This document shows positions 7,541-15,090 of a stretch of DNA of 20,519 bases, one piece after another (the first letter of the stretch is position 1; each line of letters opens with the position of its first letter). Source of the stretch: CAYVMD01 sp964452465 (GTDB lineage Bacteria > Armatimonadota > JACIXR01); contig CAYVMD010000037.1 in NCBI GenBank assembly GCA_964452465.1, positions 1 through 20,519 on the forward strand, in the 5' to 3' direction. The notes below the pieces were generated by a model that saw nothing but the letters and a program-made list of their open reading frames with translations, had not been told where the DNA came from and searched no databases. A program made the position numbers and the translations under genes.

Positions 7541-8314
7541 ATGAGATTGAAGGTTATCGCCTGCGAGGTCCTAGCGAGGGAGCTATACACCCTGGCGGGC
7601 TCCTCGCCCCAAATAATAGATTTGGAGTTAGTAACGAAGAGCCTTCACGATACCCCTCATCTACTCTCCGCTGAGATCCAAAAGCGAATAGATGAGGTAG
7701 AAAATCCCTATGATTATATCCTGCTTGGCTATGGACTCTGTGGTAACGGGCTTGTGGGAGTGAAAGCACGAGAGATCCCAATAGTGATCCCCCGTGTCCA
7801 CGATTGCATAGCCCTTGTCCTGGGTTCCAACGAGCGTTATCTCCAACAATTCCACAATGCTCCCGGCACTTACTACTACTTCCTGGGCTGGCTGGAGCGA
7901 AGGGGAGAGGAGAAGAAAAGCGCTAACATAGAATCAACCACCTTCGATCTTTCCCCTGAGTGGGAGGAGTTGGTTAAGAAATATGGTGAGGATAACGCCA
8001 GATACCTTAGGGAAGTAATGGAGGGATGGCGGAAGAATTACAAAAGGGCGGTTTTCGTGAGCATGGGGTTGTTGGATGAAGACGAAGGGAAAAACTATGT
8101 GAAGGATTTAGCAAAAGAAAACAACTGGGAATATGAGGAATTGAAGGGCGATCTGCGACTACTCGCCCATTTTCTTAAAGGCGAATGGAAAGAGGAATTC
8201 CTACTCGTTCCCCCTGGCGGGGAAATCGCCCCTTCTTACGACGGCGAGGTTCTGCAAGCGAGATATCCGAACAATCCCAGCGAAGGAGGACAAGAAAGTG
8301 CAAGAAAAGCATAG
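7541..8314 (+). CDS. DUF1638 domain protein
   Basis: A 257-residue cytoplasmic protein recognised as DUF1638 from the opening Val-Ile-Ala-Cys-Glu-Val-Leu-Ala-Arg-Glu, the block Leu-Gly-Tyr-Gly-Leu-Cys-Gly-Asn-Gly (62-70), Arg-Val-His-Asp-Cys-Ile-Ala-Leu (85-92) and Pro-Gly-Thr-Tyr-Tyr-Tyr-Phe-Leu-Gly-Trp (108-117). Cys8, Cys67, His87 and Cys89 lie in these conserved blocks and could bind a metal or cofactor, which is an inference. No function is established for the family; members are often reported near corrinoid methyltransferase genes. The last 40 residues are less family-like. The start appears leaderless. The 3' end overlaps the following small Cys-rich gene by 17 nt, and the AAGGAGGA ribosome site of that gene lies within this one, so the two are likely translated together. 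Confidence 0.85.
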   Translation: MRLKVIACEVLARELYTLAGSSPQIIDLELVTKSLHDTPHLLSAEIQKRIDEVENPYDYILLGYGLCGNGLVGVKAREIPIVIPRVHDCIALVLGSNERYLQQFHNAPGTYYYFLGWLERRGEEKKSANIESTTFDLSPEWEELVKKYGEDNARYLREVMEGWRKNYKRAVFVSMGLLDEDEGKNYVKDLAKENNWEYEELKGDLRLLAHFLKGEWKEEFLLVPPGGEIAPSYDGEVLQARYPNNPSEGGQESARKA

Positions 8315-8489
8315 AGTGCCCATGCCTACCTGCAAGGATTGCCGTTATTTCTGCCCCAGCCAATTGTATATAAATAAAGGTTACTGCAGTAAGGTTAACG
8401 GTAAATCTGAGAAGATTTTGATCTCGAAGGATAAAGAAGGTTGCGAGGATTTCAGTGCAACCGATAAAGGGAAAGTTATAAGGTTGTAG
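8298..8489 (+). CDS. Small four-cysteine protein, possible Fe-S or zinc binder
   Basis: A 63-residue protein starting with GTG; GGAGGA at 8285-8290 stands 7 nt upstream, which fixes the start although it lies inside the DUF1638 gene. Cys12-x2-Cys15, Cys30 and Cys49 form a C-x2-C...G-x-C...C-x-x-F pattern, with an extra Cys19. The pattern resembles the small Fe-S subunits of glycyl-radical enzymes (benzylsuccinate synthase and hydroxyphenylacetate decarboxylase types). That resemblance is by cysteine spacing only, and no glycyl-radical enzyme is encoded in the window. Tight coupling suggests the protein is a partner or metal donor of the DUF1638 protein. It ends 7 nt before galT. Coding status is well supported; function is not. 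Confidence 0.72.
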   Translation: MQEKHRVPMPTCKDCRYFCPSQLYINKGYCSKVNGKSEKILISKDKEGCEDFSATDKGKVIRL

Positions 8490-8496
8490 AGGAGAT

Positions 8497-9501
8497 ATGT
8501 CGGAGCTTAGAAAGGACCCCATAACCTTAGAATGGGTGATTATAGCCACGGAGAGGAAATCCCGTCCCTTTGATTTTCGGGGAGAAGAGGAAATCCTTTC
8601 CCTTCCTCCCCGTGAGCCCAATTGTCCCTTCTGCCCGGGCAACGAGCATCTCACTCCCCCTGAGGTGTTCGCCTTAAGGGATGGCAATCCACCTAACTCC
8701 CCAGGTTGGTTAGTGAGGGTAGTGCCCAACAAATTCCCCGCCCTTAGGATCGAAGGGAGCACGGAGAGATTGGGCAAGGGGATGTTCGATTATATGGATG
8801 GGGTGGGTGCCCACGAGGTCATTGTGGAAACTCCCATTCACAACCTGCGCATTCCCCAAATGGAAGACGCCCAGATAATTCGGTTCCTCCAAGCCTATAA
8901 AGCGCGCATCCTCGATCTCAAGAGAGACACTCGCTTCGTTTACATCCTTATATTCCGCAACGAAGGGAAGAGGGCTGGCGCCTCGCTTGTCCATCCCCAT
9001 TCCCAGCTCATAGCTCTTCCTTTCGTCCCCTATGAAGTGAAATTGGAGATAGACGGCATTCGAAGGTATAGAAACTTCCGAGAGAGATGCCCCTTCTGCG
9101 ATATGGTTAGGGAAGAGCTCAACTTCGGGGAAAGGGTCGTGGCAGAGAGCCCCCATTTCCTCGCCCTCGAGCCCTTTGCCTCCAAATACCCCTTCGAGAC
9201 CATGATAATCCCCAAGTGCCACCATCCCTCCTTCGCCGAGGAAGGCAAGGATATGATAGAGGAGTATGGGAGGTTCCTCAAGGAGGTCTTCGGAAGGATC
9301 GATAAAGCCCTAAACAATCCACCCTACAATTACACCCTTCATGAGATGCCCCTACAGGGCTTTTCTCCCGAGGATTTCCATTGGCATTTGGAGATAATCC
9401 CCCGCTTAAACACTCCTGCTGGTTTCGAGCTGGGAAGCGGGATCTATATAAACACGGTTTCCCCGGAGGAAGCAGCGAAGATCCTGCGGGAAACCACATA
9501 A
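8497..9501 (+). CDS. galT: Galactose-1-phosphate uridylyltransferase
   Basis: A 334-residue HIT-superfamily enzyme of the Leloir pathway that swaps UMP between UDP-glucose and galactose-1-phosphate in the cytoplasm. The catalytic His-Pro-His is at 166-168 in GASLVHPHSQ, where the second His carries the UMP. A second His-x-His is at 295-297 (FHWHLEI). Zinc ligands are probably Cys43 and Cys46 of the first CPFC, with His115 and His166. A second CPFC occurs at 198-201. Length is close to the E. coli enzyme (348). AGGAG lies very close to the ATG (2 nt), a short but usable spacing. The Ser in HPHSQ, where E. coli has Gly, is common in thermophile and archaeal members, some of which prefer other sugar phosphates. 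galK and galE are not in the window. Confidence 0.93.
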   Translation: MSELRKDPITLEWVIIATERKSRPFDFRGEEEILSLPPREPNCPFCPGNEHLTPPEVFALRDGNPPNSPGWLVRVVPNKFPALRIEGSTERLGKGMFDYMDGVGAHEVIVETPIHNLRIPQMEDAQIIRFLQAYKARILDLKRDTRFVYILIFRNEGKRAGASLVHPHSQLIALPFVPYEVKLEIDGIRRYRNFRERCPFCDMVREELNFGERVVAESPHFLALEPFASKYPFETMIIPKCHHPSFAEEGKDMIEEYGRFLKEVFGRIDKALNNPPYNYTLHEMPLQGFSPEDFHWHLEIIPRLNTPAGFELGSGIYINTVSPEEAAKILRETT

Positions 9502-9514
9502 GAGGTGATCCGTT

Positions 9515-10576
9515 ATGCAGAAGCGTCCATTGGGAAAAACTGGCATGGAGGTTACAGCGGTAAGTTTTGGGGGGATTCCCATAATAAACAAGGATTTCGA
9601 TTTAGCGGTGGAGACGGTTAAGAGGGCTTACGAATTGGGGATAAACTTCTATGATACCGCTCGCGCTTATGCTACGAGCGAGGAGAAGATAGGCGTCGCC
9701 CTCAAGGATGTGAGAGACAAGGTCTTCTATGCCACAAAGACCCACCTACGCTCCAAAGGGGAGGCGGAGCGCCACATAAAAGAAAGTCTGAAGAACCTCC
9801 GCACCCCCTATATAGACCTCTACCAGATCCACAGCGTAGATGACATGCAAACTTTGGACAGGGTTTTCCAGAAAGATGGAGCCTTATCCGCTTTGGAGGA
9901 GGCGCAGCGAAGGGGAGAGATAAGGTTCATAGGGATAACGGGACATAGACCCCACATATTGATCGAAGCCTTGAACAGATACCCCTTCGCTACCGTCATG
10001 GCTCCCTTGAATTTCCTCGAACAATCGTCCGCTGCCAACCTCCTTCCCATTTGCAAGGAAAGAGGCGTGGGCTTCATCGTTATGAAGCCTTACGGGGGCG
10101 GCTCCCTCGTAAGCGCTGAAGCGGATATCCAGAAGCTCGTGGGAGCTACCAGCTCCGTCGAGATGGTATCCCGCTCGGTGAAATTCTGCCTCTCCTTCCC
10201 CGAGGTCTCCTGCGTTATACCTGGACTGGGGACGCCTAAAGAGGTGGAAGAGGCAGTGCAGGCGGGAGAGGAGATGAGCGCCCTAACCGAGGAAGAGGAG
10301 ACGATGCTGAAGAGATTAAAGGAAATGTTGAGGGAGCCGTTCTGCCGAGGCTGTGGCTATTGTCTTCCCTGCCCTCAGGGGATAGATATACCAGGGATCC
10401 TGAAAGCCCTGCTCTATGCGACGCGCTTCCAGTTGGTGGAGAGGGGGAGAAACATGTATGCTTCCCAGGCGATCAAGGCGGATGCCTGCGTCGAATGCGG
10501 CGTTTGCGAGGAGCGCTGTCCCTACAAACTGCCGATAAGGGAGATGTTGAAGGAAGCGAGGGCCCTCTTCGAGTGA
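9515..10576 (+). CDS. Aldo/keto reductase with C-terminal double [4Fe-4S] ferredoxin-like domain
   Basis: A 353-residue protein. Residues 1 to about 265 form an AKR (beta/alpha)8 barrel with the full tetrad: Asp47 and Tyr52 in NFYDTARAY, Lys75 in ATKTH and His106 in YQIHS. The C-terminal part holds Cys277-x2-Cys280-x2-Cys283-x2-Cys286-Pro and Cys325-x2-Cys328-x2-Cys331-x3-Cys335-Pro, enough for two [4Fe-4S] clusters. It could pass electrons between the clusters and a nicotinamide-dependent carbonyl/alcohol site. Such fusions are widespread in anaerobes and thermophiles, mostly without known substrates. GAGGTGATC provides the ribosome site, 13 nt after galT, consistent with one operon. The gene ends 2 bp from the convergent atpC stop. 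The substrate is unknown; a sugar or a product of the upstream genes is a reasonable guess. Confidence 0.92.
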   Translation: MQKRPLGKTGMEVTAVSFGGIPIINKDFDLAVETVKRAYELGINFYDTARAYATSEEKIGVALKDVRDKVFYATKTHLRSKGEAERHIKESLKNLRTPYIDLYQIHSVDDMQTLDRVFQKDGALSALEEAQRRGEIRFIGITGHRPHILIEALNRYPFATVMAPLNFLEQSSAANLLPICKERGVGFIVMKPYGGGSLVSAEADIQKLVGATSSVEMVSRSVKFCLSFPEVSCVIPGLGTPKEVEEAVQAGEEMSALTEEEETMLKRLKEMLREPFCRGCGYCLPCPQGIDIPGILKALLYATRFQLVERGRNMYASQAIKADACVECGVCEERCPYKLPIREMLKEARALFE

Positions 10577-10578
10577 AA

Positions 10579-10827
10579 TTAGATATCCACCATAAGGAGA
10601 ACCCTGTCCCTCTCCACCCAGGCAAATCCTCCCTTTATTTCCCATTCCTTCTTCCCTCCCCCTTCCTTCACCCTCACCTTCCCCCTTTTTAACTTCACCA
10701 TGGCAGGCATATGCCCTGCCCAAACTCCCCAATAGCCCTCCTCCGCTGGGAAGACGAGGGAGGCAACTTCCCCTTCATAGACTACCCCCTCGGGCGTCAT
10801 TATCGATAACTTGAAGGGAGTTGCCAA
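10579..10827 (-). CDS. atpC: F-type ATP synthase epsilon subunit, short form without C-terminal domain
   Basis: An 82-residue protein matching only the N-terminal beta-sandwich of epsilon: Thr-Pro-Glu-Gly-Val-Val-Tyr-Glu-Gly-Glu-Val, then Ala-Glu-Glu-Gly-Tyr-Trp-Gly-Val, Gly-His-Met-Pro-Ala and a final Val-Leu-Leu-Met-Val-Asp. Most bacterial epsilon subunits are about 130-140 residues and carry a two-helix C-terminal domain that can block rotation. Here the stop codon follows the sandwich and the next gene begins 2 bp beyond, leaving no room for the helices. The start is TTG at 10827, immediately after the atpD stop, with a G-rich stretch as a weak ribosome site. A later in-frame ATG (codon 10) would cut the first beta strand. 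It links gamma to the c-ring in the central stalk. Confidence 0.9.
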   Translation of the reverse strand: MATPFKLSIMTPEGVVYEGEVASLVFPAEEGYWGVWAGHMPAMVKLKRGKVRVKEGGGKKEWEIKGGFAWVERDRVLLMVDI

Positions 10828-12231
10828 TTAAACCGCCACCCCCAATGACCTTGCCTTTTCCACCGCTTCCTCTATCGTGCCCACCATGTAAAACGCCATC
10901 TCCGGCAGGTGATCCCACTTGCCCTCTACTATCTCTTTGAAGCCCTTCACCGTATCCTCCCTCTTTATGTATTTGCCCGGCACTCCTGTGAACGCCTCTG
11001 CTACGAAGAAGGGCTGGGATAGGAACCTTTGGATCCTTCGTGCCCGGTTGACGATTATCTTATCCTCATCCGACAACTCTTCCATCCCCAATATCGCAAT
11101 TATATCCTGCAATTCCTTGTATCTTTGGAGGATTGCCTGCACCTCCCTCGCCACCCTGTAATGTTCCTCCCCTACGATGGAGGGCTCCAGAATGCGAGAG
11201 GCAGAGGCAAGGGGGTCGACTGCAGGATAAATGCCCATCTCCGCTAACTGTCTATCCAGATAGATAAAAGCGTCCAAGTGAGAGAAAGCGGTGGCGGGAC
11301 CGGGATCGGTGGGGTCATCGGCGGGGACATATATCGCCTGCACGGAGGTTATCGCGCCCTTCTTAGTAGAGGTTATCCTCTCCTGCAAGGCAGCCAGATC
11401 CGTGGCAAGGGTGGGCTGATACCCTACCGCGGAGGGCATCCTCCCCAGAAGCGCTGAGACCTCCGAACCTGCCTGAATGAAACGATAGATGTTATCTATG
11501 AAAAGGAGCACATCCTGCCCCTCCACATCGCGGAAGTATTCGGCCATCGTTAAGGCAGTTAGGGCTACCCGGAAGCGAGCACCCGGAGGCTCGTTCATCT
11601 GCCCAAACACTAAGACCGCCCTCTGCAAAACCCCCGTCTTCTTCATCTCCAACCAAAGATCGTTGCCTTCCCTTGTCCTCTCCCCAGCACCTGCGAAGAC
11701 GGATACTCCCCCATGCTCGACCCCCACATTCCTTATCAACTCCATCAGGATCACCGTCTTCCCCACACCTGCTCCTCCGAAAAGCCCTATCTTGCCCCCC
11801 CTAGGAAAGGGGCAGAGAAGGTCGATCACCTTTATGCCGGTCTCAAAGGGAACGATCTCCGTCGACTGCTCCGAAAGCGAAGGGGGACTTTTGTGGATAG
11901 GGTGCCTTTCCTTAGTCTGTACCTCCCCTAATTTGTCGATGGGTTCCCCTTTCACATTGAAAACCCTGCCCAAAGTTTCCTTCCCAACGGGAACCATCAG
12001 GGGGGCACCAGTATCCTCCGCCTCTACCCCCCTGTAAAGCCCTTCGGTGGGTCCAAGGGCGATACAACGAACAACTCCGTCCCCCAGATTCTGTGCCACT
12101 TCCGCCACTACTTCCAAACCATTCACGGGATCCCTCAGAATGAGCGCATTGGTGAGAGAGGGTACCTCGTTGCTGGGGAATTTCACATCTAAAATGGGAC
12201 CGAAGATTTGAACGACCTTCCCTTTAGCCAT
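10828..12231 (-). CDS. atpD: F-type ATP synthase beta subunit (catalytic)
   Basis: A 467-residue catalytic subunit of F1. The Walker A loop GGAGVGKT is at 152-159, the catalytic Glu184 and Arg185 are in GAGERTREGND, Walker B is Leu-Leu-Phe-Ile-Asp, and Gly-Tyr-Gln-Pro-Thr-Leu-Ala-Thr-Asp follows. The DELSEED lever reads Glu-Glu-Leu-Ser-Asp-Glu-Asp. A mild oddity is Tyr-Leu-Asp-Arg-Gln where most sequences have a Ser in the Leu-Ser-Arg of this stretch, and Ala-Ser-Ala-Ser-Arg for Asp-Ser-Thr-Ser-Arg. Neither removes a known catalytic residue. It starts 3 nt after the atpG stop. Its stop codon abuts the atpC start. Confidence 0.98.
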   Translation of the reverse strand: MAKGKVVQIFGPILDVKFPSNEVPSLTNALILRDPVNGLEVVAEVAQNLGDGVVRCIALGPTEGLYRGVEAEDTGAPLMVPVGKETLGRVFNVKGEPIDKLGEVQTKERHPIHKSPPSLSEQSTEIVPFETGIKVIDLLCPFPRGGKIGLFGGAGVGKTVILMELIRNVGVEHGGVSVFAGAGERTREGNDLWLEMKKTGVLQRAVLVFGQMNEPPGARFRVALTALTMAEYFRDVEGQDVLLFIDNIYRFIQAGSEVSALLGRMPSAVGYQPTLATDLAALQERITSTKKGAITSVQAIYVPADDPTDPGPATAFSHLDAFIYLDRQLAEMGIYPAVDPLASASRILEPSIVGEEHYRVAREVQAILQRYKELQDIIAILGMEELSDEDKIIVNRARRIQRFLSQPFFVAEAFTGVPGKYIKREDTVKGFKEIVEGKWDHLPEMAFYMVGTIEEAVEKARSLGVAV

Positions 12232-12234
12232 ATA

Positions 12235-13071
12235 TCATTCCTCCAATGCCCGTTTCGTCCTCACTATCTCCGATATTTCGTTGGTTATAAGTTCCTGCCT
12301 CAATTTGTTGTACTCTATGCGGAGGTCTTGGAGAAGGCTTTGCGCGTTTTGAGTCGCCATATCCATAGATGTAGCCCTGGCTGTTTGCTCGCTTAATGTA
12401 GACTCCCATAGCGCTCTATATATGAGCACGGTTATATAATGGGGGAGAAGATATTCCAAAAGTTCCTCCGCCGGGGGCTCAAAGATGAAATCCCTTTCCT
12501 TTGCTTTGTTCTCCAAAGGAAGAAGGCGACGCGCCACGGGGAGGAAGAGCCCCCCTTCTCTGAAGTGGGTATATACAACATAGAGGACATCGATCTCGCC
12601 TGAGAGGAAGGAAGCCATTCCTGCTTGGGCGAGGGGCAGGGCATCTCCCATCCCAGGAGGGAACGAGGAGGGGAACTCCCCTTTTATTGGATATGCAAGT
12701 CTCCGAAAATAACGTTGTCCTACCCTTCCTACAACGAAGAGGAGAAAATTAGGAAGGCTCCTCTTAAGGCTCTCCACCTCTCTAAATATGTTCAAATTGA
12801 AACCACCACAAAGCCCCCTCTCCGAGGTTATCACGATTATCCCTCCTCTTTTTACCTCCCTCTGTTGAAAGAAAGGATGCTTTAGGAAAGGGAAAAGGAT
12901 CTCTTCAGTGGCGCTCGTCACCGCTTCGATGTAGGGAAGGGAAGCGGAGTAATATCTCTTCGCCTTTTGGAGACGAGCGAGCGCCACCATCTTCATGGCG
13001 TTGGTTATCTGGGTTATACCCTCTATCGCTCTTATCCTTCTTCTAAGCTCTCTGAGGCTGACCTTGGGCAC
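12235..13071 (-). CDS. atpG: F-type ATP synthase gamma subunit
   Basis: A 278-residue rotor shaft. The N-terminal coiled-coil strand shows Ser-Leu-Arg-Glu-Leu-Arg-Arg-Arg-Ile and Gln-Ile-Thr-Asn-Ala-Met-Lys-Met-Val-Ala. The conserved Ser-Glu-Arg-Gly-Leu-Cys-Gly-Gly-Phe-Asn block follows near 83-92, and the C-terminal helix contains Arg-Ala-Thr-Ser-Met-Asp-Met-Ala-Thr-Gln-Asn-Ala. Length is normal. No insertion of the redox-regulated (chloroplast) type is seen. The start lies 29 nt inside the end of atpA, giving a long overlap that implies translational coupling. Confidence 0.97.
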   Translation of the reverse strand: MPKVSLRELRRRIRAIEGITQITNAMKMVALARLQKAKRYYSASLPYIEAVTSATEEILFPFLKHPFFQQREVKRGGIIVITSERGLCGGFNLNIFREVESLKRSLPNFLLFVVGRVGQRYFRRLAYPIKGEFPSSFPPGMGDALPLAQAGMASFLSGEIDVLYVVYTHFREGGLFLPVARRLLPLENKAKERDFIFEPPAEELLEYLLPHYITVLIYRALWESTLSEQTARATSMDMATQNAQSLLQDLRIEYNKLRQELITNEISEIVRTKRALEE

Positions 13072-14575
13072 GGAAGAACATCTCCTTAAACTCGCCTATT
13101 GCCTTTTTAAGTTCTTCTTCTACCTCTGGTGTTATCTCCTTTTCCTTCTTGATCCTCCTGGGGATGTGGGAGTACTTGGTCTCCATGAATTTGAGAAATT
13201 CCCTTTCGAACTCATTTACCCTCTCCGTGGGGACATCGTCCAGATAATTGCGAGTGCCAACATAGAGCACGACCACCTGTTGTTCTACGGGCATTGGTTG
13301 ATATTGGGGTTGAATGAGGAGTTGGGTCAATTTGTCGCCACGGGAAAGCTGCATCTGAGTAGCTTTGTCGAGGTCTGCCGCGAACCGGCTGAATGCTTGC
13401 AATTCCCTATACTGGGCGAGATAGAGCCTCAATTGCCCTGCCACCTGCTTCATCGCTTTTATCTGCGCCGATCCCCCCACGCGGGAGACGGATAAACCTA
13501 CATTGACCGCTGGTCTAATTCCCGCATAGAAAAGATCGCTCTCCAGATAGATCTGCCCATCGGTGATGGAGATGAGGTTGGTGGGAATGTAAGCGGATAT
13601 GTCGCCCAATTGGGTCTCTACAATGGGGAGAGCGGTCAGGGATCCTCCACCCATCTCGTCAGATAATTTCGCCGCTCTTTCCAAGAGACGGGCGTGGAGG
13701 TAGAATATGTCGCTAGGGTACGCCTCCCTCCCGGGAGGACGTTTGAGGAGAAGGGACATCTCTCTGTATGCCCAAGCGTGCTTCGTTAAATCGTCATAAA
13801 TGACGAGAGCGTGCTTCCCCGTATCCCTGAATTCCTCACCGATAGCGCAACCCGCATAGGGGGCAAGGTATTGGAGGGGAGCAGGATCGCTGGCGGAGGC
13901 AACAACCACTATCGTGTAATCCAGCGCCCCGAATTGCTTCAACTTATCTATCACCTGGGCAACGGTGGATGCCTTTTGCCCTATAGCAACATATATGCAA
14001 TAAACGCCTTCCTTCTTCTGATTTATTATGGTGTCTATGCAGATGGCGGTTTTCCCCGTTTGCCTATCTCCTATTATCAATTCCCTTTGCCCCCTCCCTA
14101 TGGGTATGAGGGCATCGATCACTTTTATGCCGGTTTGGAGGGGCTCTTTCACTGGTTGGCGGTCGACGACGCTAGGGGCAAGAACTTCTACAGGACGAGT
14201 CTTCCTGTAGGGGATGGGACCCTCCCCATCCAAAGGCTGCCCAAGGGGATTTATAACCCTCCCCAAAAGCTCCTCTCCCACCGGTACCTCCACCACCCTC
14301 CCGGTAGTCTTAACCATGTCCCCTTCCTTTATCTCTTCATCGGGACCCAGAAGGGCACACCCTACCGAATCCTCCTCCAAGCTAAGCGCCAAACCATAAA
14401 TCCCCTTGGGGAACTCCACCAATTCCCCATACATGACATCGGTTAGCCCCCAAACCCTTGCCACTCCATCCCCCACCTCGGTTACTATCCCGATATTCCT
14501 TATCTCCGCTTCTATATTCGCCTTTTCTATCATCTGCTTCAAAACGGAGGTGATCTCCTCTGGTCTTATGCTCAT
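13043..14575 (-). CDS. atpA: F-type ATP synthase alpha subunit
   Basis: A 510-residue non-catalytic nucleotide-binding subunit of F1. The Walker A loop GDRQTGKT is at 169-176, followed by Tyr-Asp-Asp-Leu-Thr-Lys-His-Ala, the Arg-Pro-Pro-Gly-Arg-Glu-Ala-Tyr-Pro-Ser-Asp block and Pro-Ala-Val-Asn-Val-Gly-Leu-Ser-Val-Ser-Arg, whose Arg reaches the catalytic site of beta. The N-terminal helix that binds delta begins Met-Ser-Ile-Arg-Pro-Glu-Glu-Ile. Length is normal for the family (about 500-515). Its ATG overlaps the atpH stop by 4 nt; its tail overlaps atpG. Confidence 0.98.
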   Translation of the reverse strand: MSIRPEEITSVLKQMIEKANIEAEIRNIGIVTEVGDGVARVWGLTDVMYGELVEFPKGIYGLALSLEEDSVGCALLGPDEEIKEGDMVKTTGRVVEVPVGEELLGRVINPLGQPLDGEGPIPYRKTRPVEVLAPSVVDRQPVKEPLQTGIKVIDALIPIGRGQRELIIGDRQTGKTAICIDTIINQKKEGVYCIYVAIGQKASTVAQVIDKLKQFGALDYTIVVVASASDPAPLQYLAPYAGCAIGEEFRDTGKHALVIYDDLTKHAWAYREMSLLLKRPPGREAYPSDIFYLHARLLERAAKLSDEMGGGSLTALPIVETQLGDISAYIPTNLISITDGQIYLESDLFYAGIRPAVNVGLSVSRVGGSAQIKAMKQVAGQLRLYLAQYRELQAFSRFAADLDKATQMQLSRGDKLTQLLIQPQYQPMPVEQQVVVLYVGTRNYLDDVPTERVNEFEREFLKFMETKYSHIPRRIKKEKEITPEVEEELKKAIGEFKEMFFRAQGQPQRA

Positions 14576-15090
14576 CTCCTCGAGACCTCCAAAAGGCTAT
14601 TTTGAAGGTTCTGTAAAAATCCCCTCAAACTTCCGTCGAGCATATCTCCCTCTATCTCCACAATAAGCCCACCCAGGATGGAAGGGTCCACCTGTTCCTG
14701 AAGGATGACACGCTTCCCCCATTTCCTCTCCAGTATTTCCAATAGCCTCTTCCTCTCCTCTTCCTGAAGGGGAAGGGGGGAAGTAACCTTGGCGATAGCC
14801 AAACCCTCCCTTTGCATCTTTAAGCGATGCAACTCATCGATGATCTCGGGGAGGAGGTTTATCCTTCGCTTTCTTAGGAGGAGGGTAAGGAATAGGCGCG
14901 CCTTCTCGCTAATTTGAGGGCAAAGCGAGAAAAGCATCCCTTCCCTTTGAGAAAGGGGGAAGGCAGGAAGGGAGAGGTAGCGAAGGAGGTCCTTCTCCCC
15001 CAATATCTTGTTTGCTTCCTGGAGGGAATCCATATCCTCCTCGCTCGCTACCTCAAGAAAAGCGGTGGCGTATCTGGTTGCTATCCCCAT
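14572..15090 (-). CDS. atpH: F-type ATP synthase delta subunit
   Basis: A 172-residue OSCP/delta subunit that ties alpha to the peripheral stalk b subunits. It begins Ile-Ala-Thr-Arg-Tyr-Ala-Thr-Ala-Phe, the usual delta opening. The C-terminal half has Asp-Pro-Ser-Ile-Leu-Gly-Gly-Leu-Ile-Val-Glu-Ile-Glu-Gly, the conserved OSCP motif, followed by Leu-Asp-Gly-Ser-Leu. Length is typical (about 175-180). The gene starts 38 nt inside atpF, the longest overlap in this operon, and overlaps atpA by 4 nt. Confidence 0.95.
   Translation of the reverse strand: MGIATRYATAFLEVASEEDMDSLQEANKILGEKDLLRYLSLPAFPLSQREGMLFSLCPQISEKARLFLTLLLRKRRINLLPEIIDELHRLKMQREGLAIAKVTSPLPLQEEERKRLLEILERKWGKRVILQEQVDPSILGGLIVEIEGDMLDGSLRGFLQNLQNSLLEVSRR

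Noticed and set aside
8175..8777. 200-codon minus-strand frame spanning the DUF1638, four-Cys and galT junctions
   Set aside because: Crosses three supported plus-strand genes and shows no recognisable domain or ribosome site.
10620..10690. Pyrimidine-rich plus-strand tract after the aldo/keto reductase as a terminator
   Set aside because: No stem precedes it; the tract is the complement of Lys/Gly/Glu codons of atpC.
11489..12037. 182-codon plus-strand frame inside atpD
   Set aside because: Lies wholly within an unmistakable beta-subunit gene on the other strand, has Ser/Pro-rich shadow composition and no ribosome site.
13811..14446. 211-codon plus-strand frame inside atpA
   Set aside because: Antisense shadow of the conserved alpha subunit; no family features.
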